The notes below the pieces were generated by a model that was given only the letters and a program-made list of their open reading frames with translations, was not told the origin of the DNA and did no database searches. This document shows positions 36,107-44,460 of a stretch of 64,000 nt of DNA, in pieces. The stretch comes from Paenibacillus wynnii (GTDB taxonomy: Bacteria > Bacillota > Bacilli > Paenibacillales > Paenibacillaceae). A program made the position numbers and the translations under genes. Position 1 is the stretch's first letter, and each line of letters starts with the position of its first letter. The DNA lies in the NCBI RefSeq assembly GCF_030812855.1, contig NZ_JAUSTK010000007.1:152001-216000 (forward strand), written 5' to 3'.

Positions 36107-36466
36107 TTTAGGTGTTCATGTATAAACTTTAGCAGTTCGACCCATACTATTCTCAGGCAGTACAAAAGAGAGGTGTGGTTCCGTTGGACGTTTTAGTCGA
36201 ACACGAACACAGGAATTCTGATTTGGCACCTATTGTCAGCAAGGAAGTGTAATAAGAGTATTGTCTTAAAAAAGCAATACTCCTGAGCAGTCCTGTAACA
36301 TTAGCGGCTTATACAGAGAAATTCCAACATCATTAATGTACTGCCTCTAAGGAGGGTCCCGAAAGGGGCCCTCCTTTTGTTGTATTAACTTCAACAGTGC
36401 TATAAACATCAAAAAATCCCCCACCTTAGAGACGAAGGATTGATTATTTGTTATTTAGAGTAAAGA
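36107..36466. other. Intergenic stretch with two hairpins and a terminator
   Basis: No convincing gene. It holds a possible 25-codon frame (36175-36252), an 8-bp hairpin GAGTATTG / CAATACTC (36256-36282), the GAAA-loop terminator at 36349-36376, and a weak T-tract hairpin (36410-36440, minus) beyond the decayed tRNA. See findings. Confidence 0.5.
36349..36380 (+). terminator. Strong intrinsic terminator with GAAA tetraloop
   Basis: 12-bp stem AAGGAGGGTCCC / GGGGCCCTCCTT (one G-U) closed by GAAA, followed by TTTTGTTG. It lies 240 bases beyond yjzC. Confidence 0.75.
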
Positions 36467-36555
36467 TGGCGGAGAGGGTGGGATTCAAACCCACGCACGC
36501 TGTGACAGACCTAACTTATTTCGAGTCAGCCCCCTTGAGCCTTGAGCACCTCTCC
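36467..36555 (-). pseudogene. Decayed tRNA-Ser (CGA) copy
   Basis: 89 nt closely related to the intact tRNA-Ser at 37466-37556, with the same acceptor stem (GGAGAGG / CCTCTCC), discriminator G, encoded CCA and anticodon CGA. Defects: the anticodon stem GCTGA / TAAGT has a G-A mismatch, the D loop is 2 bases shorter, the variable arm has a C-U mismatch, and the T loop is TTTGAAT, losing the near-invariant C56. Probably non-functional; partial function cannot be excluded. Confidence 0.7.
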
Positions 36556-36602
36556 GCAGGACCCTTTGAAATCATTTGCATTTGCTCATATCATTCTACG
36601 TA

Positions 36603-37124
36603 TTATCTAGTATTTGCTTGTTTAGGTTCATCGCGCAATAGGTTTCTTGCCGGAATACCTACAGCAGAAGCATTGTTAGGCACATCTTTAACAACTACGG
36701 ACATGGCACCAATGTTTACGTCATCGCCAATGAATACGGGACCAAGGATCTTGGAACCCACACCAATAAAGGCTCTATCACCGATAACGGGTTCACCTAA
36801 GCTATTTCTGCCGCCAATAGTGACTTGATGAAAGATAGTAGCATTTCTGCCGATCACCGCTTTATGGCTAATGATGATACCGTTTAGGCCATGCGGCAGA
36901 TGAAGCGCGTCACCGATCTTTGCTTGTGCATGTAATTCTCCATTAGAAAGGATTCGGACAAAAGCTAAGTCCATCAGCTTATAGAGCATCCATAGCGGCT
37001 TCTTTACTACTTTGCTTTTTAACTGGTAATGTACCCAGTTACCAAAGCGATACGTAAACAGAACCATAATCGTTTGTGGATTCTTGCGATTGGCTTTCAA
37101 GTCCGTTTTGAATGATCTAATCAT
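36603..37124 (-). CDS. Left-handed beta-helix acyltransferase (serine acetyltransferase-like)
   Basis: 173 residues. N-terminal helical part, then hexapeptide repeats: HLPHGLNGIIISHKAVIGR with the catalytic-type His, TIFHQVTIGG, and DRAFIGVGSKILGPVFIGDD. The C terminus VVKDVPNNASAVGIPARNL is typical of CysE-like and capsule acetyltransferases. It is shorter than CysE (about 270) and lacks most of its N-terminal domain, so the acceptor is unlikely to be assured as serine. It lies between two tRNA-Ser copies. Confidence 0.85.
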   Translation of the reverse strand: MIRSFKTDLKANRKNPQTIMVLFTYRFGNWVHYQLKSKVVKKPLWMLYKLMDLAFVRILSNGELHAQAKIGDALHLPHGLNGIIISHKAVIGRNATIFHQVTIGGRNSLGEPVIGDRAFIGVGSKILGPVFIGDDVNIGAMSVVVKDVPNNASAVGIPARNLLRDEPKQANTR

Positions 37125-37465
37125 TTTGTCGTCCTCCTCCTCTTTTAGAATCTACTTCCATTGTATGACAATAACCTCTATAAAGCCTGGTTTACATATA
37201 CAATATCACCATTTTGCTGAATACAATAAATAATTTATTTTATTTTTAAACAATAATCAACCATACATTACCACTTATTTGTATAATCATGCCTGAGTAG
37301 TCTATTAATTTAATGATGAGTTGCTCTTTCACCTGTTCGCTTGTCCATTTTCCTTGCATTCATAAGAAAAACCTCCTACATGAATTTCATGTAGAAGGTT
37401 AATTAGTTAGGTATCAGGAATCATCTAGGTACGCACCATCGACGATTATGTATAATAACTAGAGA
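37125..37465. other. AT-rich intergenic stretch before the acyltransferase
   Basis: Contains the tRNA-Ser terminator (37365-37400) and a weak 37-codon minus-strand frame (37246-37359) without good support. The rest is AT-rich with no recognised gene. Confidence 0.5.
37365..37400 (-). terminator. Intrinsic terminator of tRNA-Ser
   Basis: Minus-strand stem AACCT and CTACATGAA paired with TTCATGTAG and AGGTT around one mismatch, followed by TTTTTC. About 65 bases past the tRNA. Confidence 0.8.
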
Positions 37466-37556
37466 TGGCGGAGAGGGTGGGATTCGAACCCACGCACGCT
37501 GTGACACGCCTAACTGATTTCGAGTCAGCCCCCTTGGGCCTCTTGGGTACCTCTCC
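37466..37556 (-). tRNA. tRNA-Ser, anticodon CGA
   Basis: 91 nt including encoded CCA. Acceptor GGAGAGG / CCTCTCC with discriminator G, D stem CCC / GGG, anticodon arm GCTGA-CTCGAAA-TCAGT, long variable arm, and T arm GTGGG-TTCGAAT-CCCAC. Reads UCG serine codons. Confidence 0.95.
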
Positions 37557-37602
37557 GCAGCAAGAATTATTGTATCATGGAGCATGTTCATTTGCAAGTT
37601 AA

Positions 37603-37815
37603 TTATTGCCCTAACGGACCTTCTGCCGATCGTAGAACCTTCTTCATATTTTTCTCAAATTTTGCCCGGGGAATCAAGACGCTATGCTGACACCCTGTAC
37701 ATTTTATCCGGATATCCATTCCCATACGGATAATTTCCATCTCATTCGTGCCGCATGGATGCTGCTTTTTCATCTGCACGACATCACCTAACTGGAAGGT
37801 CTTCCGCTCCACCAC
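37603..37815 (-). CDS. yyzM: DUF951 (YyzM-like) protein
   Basis: About 70 residues. Core block FQLGDVVQMKKQHPCGTNEM, then IIRMGMDIRIKCTGCQHSVLIPR: the Cys at CGTN with CxxC likely binds zinc. Family function is unknown. Start chosen at GTG 37815 (AAGGGG 8 bases upstream); a longer frame to ATG 37848 has no site. In Bacillales the gene sits beside mscS-like ykuT/yyaF loci as here. Confidence 0.88.
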   Translation of the reverse strand: MVERKTFQLGDVVQMKKQHPCGTNEMEIIRMGMDIRIKCTGCQHSVLIPRAKFEKNMKKVLRSAEGPLGQ

Positions 37816-37938
37816 ATTAATCGCCCCTTCTCCTGATCTCTTTCCCATACTTACGGCTTACAGACCATGCCTAGGTCAATGAGCTGTATTGCCCCTAGGA
37901 GTCTGTATGCGCCCTTTTCTAACCAAGCAGATAAATGG

Positions 37939-38817
37939 TCATACCTGCCCTGTCTCTAAGCCACCCTGCCGCTCCAGCGCTTGCTTGATATCGCTTTGGA
38001 TTTGACGTTCAGCTACATCACGAGCATTTGGCATACAGCTAACGGCCACCCGTATAACATATTCTGAAGTACTCATGGACTGTATCCCCAGCACACTTGG
38101 ATAAGCTAATATACTCTCATTGCGCTCTTCAATCCCCCTGAGAGCCTCACCTATTATTCCCAGAGTAGCCTCCAGGCCCCGTTCTATTTTTACAGGAACA
38201 TCAACCACTGCCAGTGCATTAGCTAGCGAATAATTCGTCACATTGATAATGGTACCATTCGGGATTATATGTACTTCACCAGTACTGCTAAGCAGCCGGG
38301 TCGTGCGCAAACCGATCATTTCTACAGTTCCCTTGTAAGTACCCGTCTGAATGACATCCCCAACGGCGAATTGATCCTCCAGGATAATAAAGAATCCGGT
38401 AATAACATCCTTAACGAGACTTTGTGCACCGAAACCTACGGCTAATCCTAATACACCAGCTCCAGCCACTAAAGGCCCGAGATTAAAGTTAAACTCTGAT
38501 AATATAAGAAAAACCACAACAAAATTACAAATGATCGACACTACATTCTTCAGCAGTTCACCTACGGTTTGAAACCTTCGGCTATTAGTTAACAACCGCG
38601 TACTAGCCTTACGCTGTAGAGAACGGTCAATCATATTATCGACTACTCTTATAATTATTCTGGATAGTATGAGTATGATTATGATCCGTATTCCTGAAAA
38701 GAGTACATGCATCCACATATCGACATCGGTTAGCCAGTTCCAAAGCTTGTCCTTGAACTGGAGAGCTTGCTTCACTGCCTGCTCAGGCGAAGTGTTTTCG
38801 AGCAACCGCATATTCAT
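37939..38817 (-). CDS. Small-conductance mechanosensitive channel (MscS family)
   Basis: 292 residues with three N-terminal membrane helices and the conserved pore/beta-domain junction: AGVLGLAVGFGAQSLVKDV, then FFIILEDQFAVGDVIQ. It opens under hypo-osmotic membrane tension to release solutes. Closest Bacillus type is YkuT. RBS AAGGAGGAGAGGAG before ATG 38817. Expressed with DUF3343. Confidence 0.93.
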   Translation of the reverse strand: MNMRLLENTSPEQAVKQALQFKDKLWNWLTDVDMWMHVLFSGIRIIIILILSRIIIRVVDNMIDRSLQRKASTRLLTNSRRFQTVGELLKNVVSIICNFVVVFLILSEFNFNLGPLVAGAGVLGLAVGFGAQSLVKDVITGFFIILEDQFAVGDVIQTGTYKGTVEMIGLRTTRLLSSTGEVHIIPNGTIINVTNYSLANALAVVDVPVKIERGLEATLGIIGEALRGIEERNESILAYPSVLGIQSMSTSEYVIRVAVSCMPNARDVAERQIQSDIKQALERQGGLETGQV

Positions 38818-38832
38818 TAACTCCTCTCCTCC

Positions 38833-39087
38833 TTATTCCCAAACCAATGTGTAACCCTCCATTACATTTTTGCTGAAGATCCCACGGATTTCAATGTCCT
38901 GCTCTACCACTATTTTTTTCACTTCTTCAAGTCCTGACTGGAAAAATTGAATCGACATCGCACATCCAGCCGTGATCTCTTTGGGTGTCGGAAAGATATC
39001 AATCTCGATCTCTGCATATTCAAGCAGCATTTCAGCGCGAAGCGCCTGCTGGGTAGAGTCAAAAGCAATTAACATCTCATTATCCAT
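38833..39087 (-). CDS. DUF3343 protein (putative sulfur/selenium carrier-like)
   Basis: 84 residues: EMLIAFDSTQQALRAEMLLE, then IFPTPKEITAGCAMSIQF with a single Cys at the position of the family's reactive cysteine. DUF3343 proteins are often found near cysteine desulfurase-like enzymes; one lies 1.2 kb upstream at 40325. No biochemical role is established. Confidence 0.85.
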   Translation of the reverse strand: MDNEMLIAFDSTQQALRAEMLLEYAEIEIDIFPTPKEITAGCAMSIQFFQSGLEEVKKIVVEQDIEIRGIFSKNVMEGYTLVWE

Positions 39088-39220
39088 TACAACGCCCCCA
39101 TTAGGTTTCTTGTCCTATCTCTATTCGACCCAAGTATAAAATGGCTCTTTCATCCATATACTAGATATTAGAAGGAAACATATATCAACGAAATAGAATT
39201 AGCCTGGAAAGGAAGATGAC

Positions 39221-39832
39221 ATGACTTATTCTTCAAATACCTCACCTTTGGAAGAACCTTCTGGTTTAAAAATATCACATGCTGATCCCGAAATCTATTC
39301 AGCGATCATCCACAGATTACTTTTCCATTTTTCACGCACTCGTCCAGGGACTCAAATTGTTATTGTTTGTATCGGTACAGACCGTTCTACAGGCGACTCT
39401 CTCGGCCCTTTGGTCGGGACGGCTTTGTCTCGTTTCCATAGTCCGTTGTTTCATTTGTATGGAACTCTGGAAGAGCCTGTCCATGCCGTTAATCTTGAAG
39501 AGACTTTAGCTCTTATTAACCAGAAATATATTAACCCTTTCATAATAGGTATTGATGCTTGCCTTGGACATTCAACCAGCGTTGGGTGTATCCAGGTAGT
39601 TGAAGGTCCGCTGAAACCCGGTGCAGGTGTAAACAAACAATTGCCGCCGGTCGGCAATATCCACTTAACGGGAATCGTCAATGTCGGCGGCTTTATGGAA
39701 TACTTTGTACTTCAAAACACCAGATTAAGCTTAGTTATGCGTTTATCGGACATTATTGCTTCCAGCCTCTATTCAGCATTGAAGCAATGGCACCAACATT
39801 CTTCTAAACCCGCTGCAGCGCGAGAGCTATAA
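39221..39832 (+). CDS. yyaC: YyaC, spore protease-like protein
   Basis: 203 residues with the GPR/HybD-like phosphorylase fold: VIVCIGTDRSTGDSLGPLVG, and IIGIDACLGHSTSVGCIQV. YyaC is a sporulation protein related to the germination protease GPR. GGAAAGGAAG precedes ATG 39221. It is plus-strand and its last 29 bases overlap the end of DUF4446. Confidence 0.92.
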   Translation: MTYSSNTSPLEEPSGLKISHADPEIYSAIIHRLLFHFSRTRPGTQIVIVCIGTDRSTGDSLGPLVGTALSRFHSPLFHLYGTLEEPVHAVNLEETLALINQKYINPFIIGIDACLGHSTSVGCIQVVEGPLKPGAGVNKQLPPVGNIHLTGIVNVGGFMEYFVLQNTRLSLVMRLSDIIASSLYSALKQWHQHSSKPAAAREL

Positions 39833-40304
39833 CCTCTTTTTCTTCAGGAGAAAGAGAGTACTGTGACTCTCCCGCTAATAAGGGTTTCGAATATATATAT
39901 GAGTTCTCACGGTTATGCAAACTTGTAAGCACTACTCCATTACGGTTATCGTCAATGATTGCCATTGAAAAGCTGAGGTCATTTCCGCGTTCTCCAAATG
40001 CATTGTAACGTTTCATCGCGACATTTGATTTCATTCCACGAATTTTTTCCTGTGCCGATTGCAGAATGTCTTTATGCTTCCGTTGTTCTTCCTCCAGCAT
40101 ATCACCTTGATTTCTCAGTTGTACAAGTAGGCCTTCCAGATCCTCTACTCCGCTCTCAGTCATCATAGCCTCATACCTGCGCTTCATCTTACGGAGCTTA
40201 CTTCCTTGGAGAAGCACGATGATTAGCAACAAAGCAATAAAACCGGAAAAACCTATAATAAACCACGACAATTGCTCATTTATGAATTGATTCAGTTCAG
40301 ACAT
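39804..40304 (-). CDS. DUF4446 membrane protein
   Basis: 166 residues: N-terminal membrane helix (SWFIIGFSGFIALLLIIVLL), a basic coiled-coil segment, then a conserved C-terminal domain (KRYNAFGERGNDLSFSMAI, ENSYIYSKPL). The family is common near parAB in Bacillota. Function unknown. Confidence 0.88.
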   Translation of the reverse strand: MSELNQFINEQLSWFIIGFSGFIALLLIIVLLQGSKLRKMKRRYEAMMTESGVEDLEGLLVQLRNQGDMLEEEQRKHKDILQSAQEKIRGMKSNVAMKRYNAFGERGNDLSFSMAIIDDNRNGVVLTSLHNRENSYIYSKPLLAGESQYSLSPEEKEVIALALQRV

Positions 40305-40324
40305 GGGTTGACCATCCTTCTATA

Positions 40325-41488
40325 TTATCTGTAACTACCTTTACCATATAAATCATCCATAGCGGCCAGCATTCTACTAATATCCCCCTTAGTCGAACTT
40401 ACACCCACACTAGCTCTTACAGCACCACTTTCGAGCGTGTTAACAGCTTTATGTGCCAAAGGGGTACAATGCAGTCCTGCACGAACTGCTATTTGATATT
40501 CTCTATCCAATCGGTGAGCAATTTGTGCAGACTCCTGCCCTTGAATTACAAATGAAACAATACCGGTCCGGGGACTTCCAAGTGCCGGGCCAAGTAATCT
40601 TATCCCTGGAATACCAGCCAGTCCCTCCATCAACATTTGCGTCAGCTCCCATTCCCGTTCATGAATAGGATCTAGTCCAATTGCCTTCACCTTTTGCACA
40701 CCTGCCAAAAGACCAGCAATCCCTACCGTGTTTTGAGTGCCTGCTTCATATCTGTCCGGGCGCACGGATGGTTGTTCACTATTCTCCGACTGGCTCCCTG
40801 TACCCCCATGTACTAATGGTTCCAGGTCTACTCGCGGAGAAATATAAAGCCCCCCTGTTCCTTGCGGGCCAAGCAGCCCTTTATGTCCGGGAAAAGCAAG
40901 AAGATCGATATTCATTGTTCCCACATTGATATCCAAAGATCCTGCACTCTGAGCTGCATCCACCAAAAAAATTGCCCCATGAGATTTCGATATATCACCT
41001 ATATCTCCTATAGGCAAAATACTTCCAAGAAGATTTGAACTATGGCTGCAAATAACCATTTTTGTGTTTGGTTTAAAAGCTTGCTGCAACTCCCGTAAAT
41101 CAAGACGTCCTTCTTCATCAACTTGTAAATAATCAATGGTGATCCCTATGGTTCTACGTAAATATTCCAGTGGTCTACGAACAGAGTTGTGTTCAGACAT
41201 TGTGGAAATGACATGATCTCCTCTGCCTAAACTTCCTTTAATAGCCATATTTAAAGCTACCGTTGTATTATGTGTGAAGGCGATATCCTGTGCATTTGCA
41301 ATTGCAAAAAGTTCAGCGAGCACACTCCGCGCTCTTACAAGCACTCTTCCCGCCCCCATCGCTAGGGTATGATTCCCTCTACCAGCATTTGCTCCGGATA
41401 CATTTAGGGCATTCAACATCGCCTCTGCTACCTCCGGTGGTTTAGGCCATGAAGTAGCTGCATGATCCAAGTACAGGAGTTCTGTCAA
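40325..41488 (-). CDS. Class V aminotransferase, cysteine desulfurase-like
   Basis: 387 residues, PLP type. LYLDHAATSWPKPP at the N terminus, the PLP lysine in FPGHKGLLGPQGTGG (near 200), and the reactive cysteine in RAGLHCTPLAHK (near 338), as in SufS/CsdA-group enzymes. It should mobilise sulfur (or selenium) from cysteine or selenocysteine. Start is TTG 41488 after AGGGGGGA. Partner proteins SufU/IscU are not nearby, but DUF3343 is. Confidence 0.9.
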   Translation of the reverse strand: MTELLYLDHAATSWPKPPEVAEAMLNALNVSGANAGRGNHTLAMGAGRVLVRARSVLAELFAIANAQDIAFTHNTTVALNMAIKGSLGRGDHVISTMSEHNSVRRPLEYLRRTIGITIDYLQVDEEGRLDLRELQQAFKPNTKMVICSHSSNLLGSILPIGDIGDISKSHGAIFLVDAAQSAGSLDINVGTMNIDLLAFPGHKGLLGPQGTGGLYISPRVDLEPLVHGGTGSQSENSEQPSVRPDRYEAGTQNTVGIAGLLAGVQKVKAIGLDPIHEREWELTQMLMEGLAGIPGIRLLGPALGSPRTGIVSFVIQGQESAQIAHRLDREYQIAVRAGLHCTPLAHKAVNTLESGAVRASVGVSSTKGDISRMLAAMDDLYGKGSYR

Positions 41489-41593
41489 CTCGATCCCCCC
41501 TCTGTATACTTTTTCAACACTTTTCGTTTAAAAAACATATCCTTCGCTATCCGGTACGGATATCTCAGGATATGTTCTAAGTTCATCCATTTA

Positions 41594-42436
41594 TTAATTC
41601 CCCAATAACTCCAAAAGTCTTTCTAAGTCTTGAGAACTGTAATAATTAAGTTCGATTTTACCTTTTTCTTTGCCCTGTTTTATTTTGACCGTAGTTTTGA
41701 ATCTTTCACGTAATGTTTCTTCAACATTATCAATGTAAGGATCACGTTTTACGATCTTGGCTTTTATTCCATTAGCAGGTTTACGATCAAGGTTCTTTAC
41801 CGTTTCTTCAAGTTCTCTAACACTCCACTGTTGTTCAACACATTGGTCTGCAAGTTGCTTCACTAATTCTACATCTTTCAAAGCCACTATTGCGCGGGCG
41901 TGACCCATCGAAATTGTTCCACGTGAAACATAATCTTTAACCTCTTCGGGTAAAGTAAGTAGTCGCAGAAAGTTAGCGATATGTGGTCTCGATTTCCCCA
42001 CCTTAAGTGAAAGCTCTTCTTGTGTAAGTGAGAACTGATCCATTAAGCCTTGATAGGCTACTGCAATTTCCATTGCATTTAGGTTCTCACGCTGTAAATT
42101 CTCAATGAGTGCAATCTCCATAACCTGCTGGTCACTGAGACTTCTTACAACTGCCGGGATCGTCGCTTTCCCACAATATTGGGAAGCTCGGAATCTGCGT
42201 TCACCAGCAATGATTTCATAACCTTTCAGTACACTTCTTACGATGATAGGCTGTATTACGCCATGCTGACGGATAGATTCAGCTAACTCTTGAATCGCCT
42301 CTTCATTAAAATCCTTACGGGGCTGATAGGGATTGGCGCGAAGTTGTCCAAGTGGAATCTCCACTACCTTATCATCTTCGTTAATGGATAAGGATGGAAT
42401 AAGTGCATCAAGTCCTTTTCCCAAACGTTTACTCAT
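41594..42436 (-). CDS. spo0J: Chromosome-partitioning protein ParB (Spo0J)
   Basis: 280 residues: KRLGKGLDALIPS, the CTP-binding ENLQREN and GERRFRA motifs, and the helix-turn-helix reading parS (LTQEELSLKVGKSRPHIANF). It loads at parS as a CTP-switched clamp, recruits SMC and positions the origin. A parS site lies inside its own gene. Overlaps soj by 8 bases. Confidence 0.97.
   Translation of the reverse strand: MSKRLGKGLDALIPSLSINEDDKVVEIPLGQLRANPYQPRKDFNEEAIQELAESIRQHGVIQPIIVRSVLKGYEIIAGERRFRASQYCGKATIPAVVRSLSDQQVMEIALIENLQRENLNAMEIAVAYQGLMDQFSLTQEELSLKVGKSRPHIANFLRLLTLPEEVKDYVSRGTISMGHARAIVALKDVELVKQLADQCVEQQWSVRELEETVKNLDRKPANGIKAKIVKRDPYIDNVEETLRERFKTTVKIKQGKEKGKIELNYYSSQDLERLLELLGN
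41915..41930. promoter_or_regulatory. parS site inside spo0J
   Basis: TGTTCCACGTGAAACA, the intragenic parS sequence known from B. subtilis spo0J and one base from the perfect palindrome. Confidence 0.95.
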
Positions 42437-43190
42437 AAGATATCACTTCCTTCGCCAACTCTAGATATACTTCCGCTCCTTTGGAACGGGGGTCATAGGT
42501 GATGATCGACTGTCCATGAGAGGGTGCCTCACTTAGACGGATATTACGAGGAATAATCGTCCGATATACCTTTTCTTGAAAATACTTCTTTACCTCTTCT
42601 ATTACTTGAATCCCTAGATTGGTACGGGCATCAAGCATGGTTAATAATACCCCTTCTATCATTAGATGAGGGTTTAGATTTTTCTGGACTAATCGAACGG
42701 TGTTTAGTAACTGGCTAAGTCCTTCCAGCGCGTAGTACTCACACTGTATTGGAATAATTACGGAGTCTGCTGCTGTAAGTGAGTTAATGGTTAAAATTCC
42801 CAGAGAAGGTGGACAATCAATGATTACGTAATCATAATTCCCTTTAACCGCATTCAAGGCCTTTTTTAGACGTAATTCTCTAGATATAGTGGATACTAAT
42901 TCAATTTCCGCCCCTGCCAGCTGTATTGTGGCTGGAATGATATGCAATCCATCAATCATGGTTTCTAAAATCGTTTCTGCTGGATCCACTTCATTAATTA
43001 AAATGTCATATATGCAGTTTGCTACATCCGCTTTATTGACGCCAACCCCACTGGTCGTGTTGCCTTGTGGATCGATATCAACAAGAAGAACTCTCTTCCC
43101 TAGAGTTGCCATACCGGCACCTAGATTTACAGAGGTCGTTGTTTTACCGACACCGCCTTTTTGATTTGCTATGGCAATAATCTTGGACAC
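42429..43190 (-). CDS. soj: Chromosome-partitioning ATPase ParA (Soj)
   Basis: 253 residues with the deviant Walker A KGGVGKTTTSVNLG and DIDPQGN. It works with Spo0J on origin segregation and also regulates DnaA. The start is placed at GTG 43190 (MSKIIAIANQKGG) with GAGGTG upstream, matching B. subtilis Soj; GTG 43199 is the alternative. Confidence 0.97.
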   Translation of the reverse strand: MSKIIAIANQKGGVGKTTTSVNLGAGMATLGKRVLLVDIDPQGNTTSGVGVNKADVANCIYDILINEVDPAETILETMIDGLHIIPATIQLAGAEIELVSTISRELRLKKALNAVKGNYDYVIIDCPPSLGILTINSLTAADSVIIPIQCEYYALEGLSQLLNTVRLVQKNLNPHLMIEGVLLTMLDARTNLGIQVIEEVKKYFQEKVYRTIIPRNIRLSEAPSHGQSIITYDPRSKGAEVYLELAKEVISYE

Positions 43191-43283
43191 TTCATTCACC
43201 TCGAATAGTTAGGAACAATCTTCTGTAGGTCGTTATATCTGCTTATATTTTTTGAGTGTAAGTATAACAGGAGCCAAGCCATG

Positions 43284-43312
43284 AAAAAAGCGGCCGTTCA
43301 CCTCAGGGCCGC
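43284..43312 (-). terminator. Intrinsic terminator of noc
   Basis: Perfect 6-bp GCGGCC / GGCCGC stem, 11-nt loop, six T on the minus strand, 19 bases past the stop. Confidence 0.85.
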
Positions 43313-43330
43313 CTTCAGCTTTGATAACAT

Positions 43331-44146
43331 TTATCTTTTTGGGATTTGAATGACTATCTCGTAATGATCTCCGCGGTCATTCTCTGATGTCTTAATTTCC
43401 AGACCCGAGCCTGAGACCATATCAATGGATTGACGAATTGTATTCAGAGCTAGACGAACATCCTTGGTAAAGGAGATCCGTTTTGATTTTTTGTTTTTGG
43501 TAACTTCTTTGTAAAATGCTATTCGAGCTTCTGTTTGTTTTACATTTAGTTCTTTTGTGATGATTTCTGCCAAGACCTTTAATTGCATTTCTTCACTGTC
43601 CAAAGATAAAAGCGATCTCGCATGTCTCTCTGTGATCTTACGTTCCATCAATGCTGTCTTTACTTGTTCAGGCAGTTGAAGTAGACGAATCTTATTGGCA
43701 ATGGTTGACTGACTTTTCCCAAGTCTTTGTGCCAAGCTTTCCTGAGTAAGGTTATGAAGATCTATCAGCTTCTGATAAGCGAAGGCTTCTTCAATAGAGG
43801 TCAAGCCCTCTCGCTGCAGATTTTCAATGAGTGCAATAGACGCAGCCTGTGAATTATTGAATTCACGAACAATCGCGGGAATCGTCTCCATGCCCAGCTT
43901 TTTAACCGCACGCCAGCGTCGTTCCCCGGCAATAATCTCATACTGTGAGTCACGCATACGCACAACTATAGGCTGAATTACTCCATGCGTTTTAATAGTC
44001 TGGCATAGCTCATCTATCTTATCATCATCAAAAATGGTCCGAGGCTGATATGGACTGCTGATAACTTCATGAACTGGGATCTGTTTGATTTCTTCTCCGC
44101 TGCTCCGCTCAGTGAATCCAAAAAGTTTGGTGAATTGATCTTTCAT
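43331..44146 (-). CDS. noc: Nucleoid occlusion protein Noc (ParB paralogue)
   Basis: 271 residues. Starts [11 protein letters not shown] like B. subtilis Noc, with [26 protein letters not shown] and [19 protein letters not shown]. It binds NBS sites and blocks Z-ring formation over the nucleoid. ATG 44146 chosen by homology; ATG/GTG at 44155 and 44161 are open. No DUF or fusion is present. Confidence 0.95.
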   Translation of the reverse strand: MKDQFTKLFGFTERSSGEEIKQIPVHEVISSPYQPRTIFDDDKIDELCQTIKTHGVIQPIVVRMRDSQYEIIAGERRWRAVKKLGMETIPAIVREFNNSQAASIALIENLQREGLTSIEEAFAYQKLIDLHNLTQESLAQRLGKSQSTIANKIRLLQLPEQVKTALMERKITERHARSLLSLDSEEMQLKVLAEIITKELNVKQTEARIAFYKEVTKNKKSKRISFTKDVRLALNTIRQSIDMVSGSGLEIKTSENDRGDHYEIVIQIPKR

Positions 44147-44372
44147 TCCGTTCATAACCACCTAATTTCGTTATAGTACGATCTTCTTGACCTTCAACCC
44201 GGGAAAAGCACATCGTACGGCTTCAGAACAGTCTGCTACTCTATGTAAATTTCCAAAGAGCAGCGGATCTACGCATTTCTTGACCTACTCTATCATTCTA
44301 TCACTTTTCTACTCATAATCCTATTCTCCATGAGGACCATTTTTTCCTGCCTGAGCACAAACCGTTTTATTC

Positions 44373-44418
44373 AAAAAAAGAGCACCTCATCCATGAAGAA
44401 CCATGGTAGAAGTGCTCT
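44373..44418 (-). terminator. Intrinsic terminator of the rsmG transcript
   Basis: Minus-strand 10-bp stem AGAGCACTTC / GAGGTGCTCT with an inner CCATG / CATGG stem, then seven T. Confidence 0.85.
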
Positions 44419-44443
44419 TTCAACCTTTTTCATATGCAAATAT

Positions 44444-44459
44444 TGTTTCACGTGAAACA
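44444..44459. promoter_or_regulatory. parS site next to rsmG
   Basis: TGTTTCACGTGAAACA, a perfect 16-bp palindrome identical to the parS consensus, one base beyond the rsmG stop. Confidence 0.97.
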
Positions 44460-44460
44460 T

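Larger units (their letters stand above)
44147..44460. other. noc upstream region
   Basis: Holds the presumed noc promoter, a CCCGGGAAAA half-site (44198-44207) resembling one arm of the Noc binding sequence, the rsmG terminator and a parS site. No gene. Confidence 0.5.

Noticed and set aside
37246..37359. 37-codon frame after tRNA-Ser
   Set aside because: Its only Shine-Dalgarno-like sequence is the arm of the tRNA terminator and no family resemblance is seen.
44198..44207. CCCGGGAAAA as a Noc binding site
   Set aside because: Only one arm of the palindrome is present; similar CCCGGG words inside rsmG and mnmG suggest chance.
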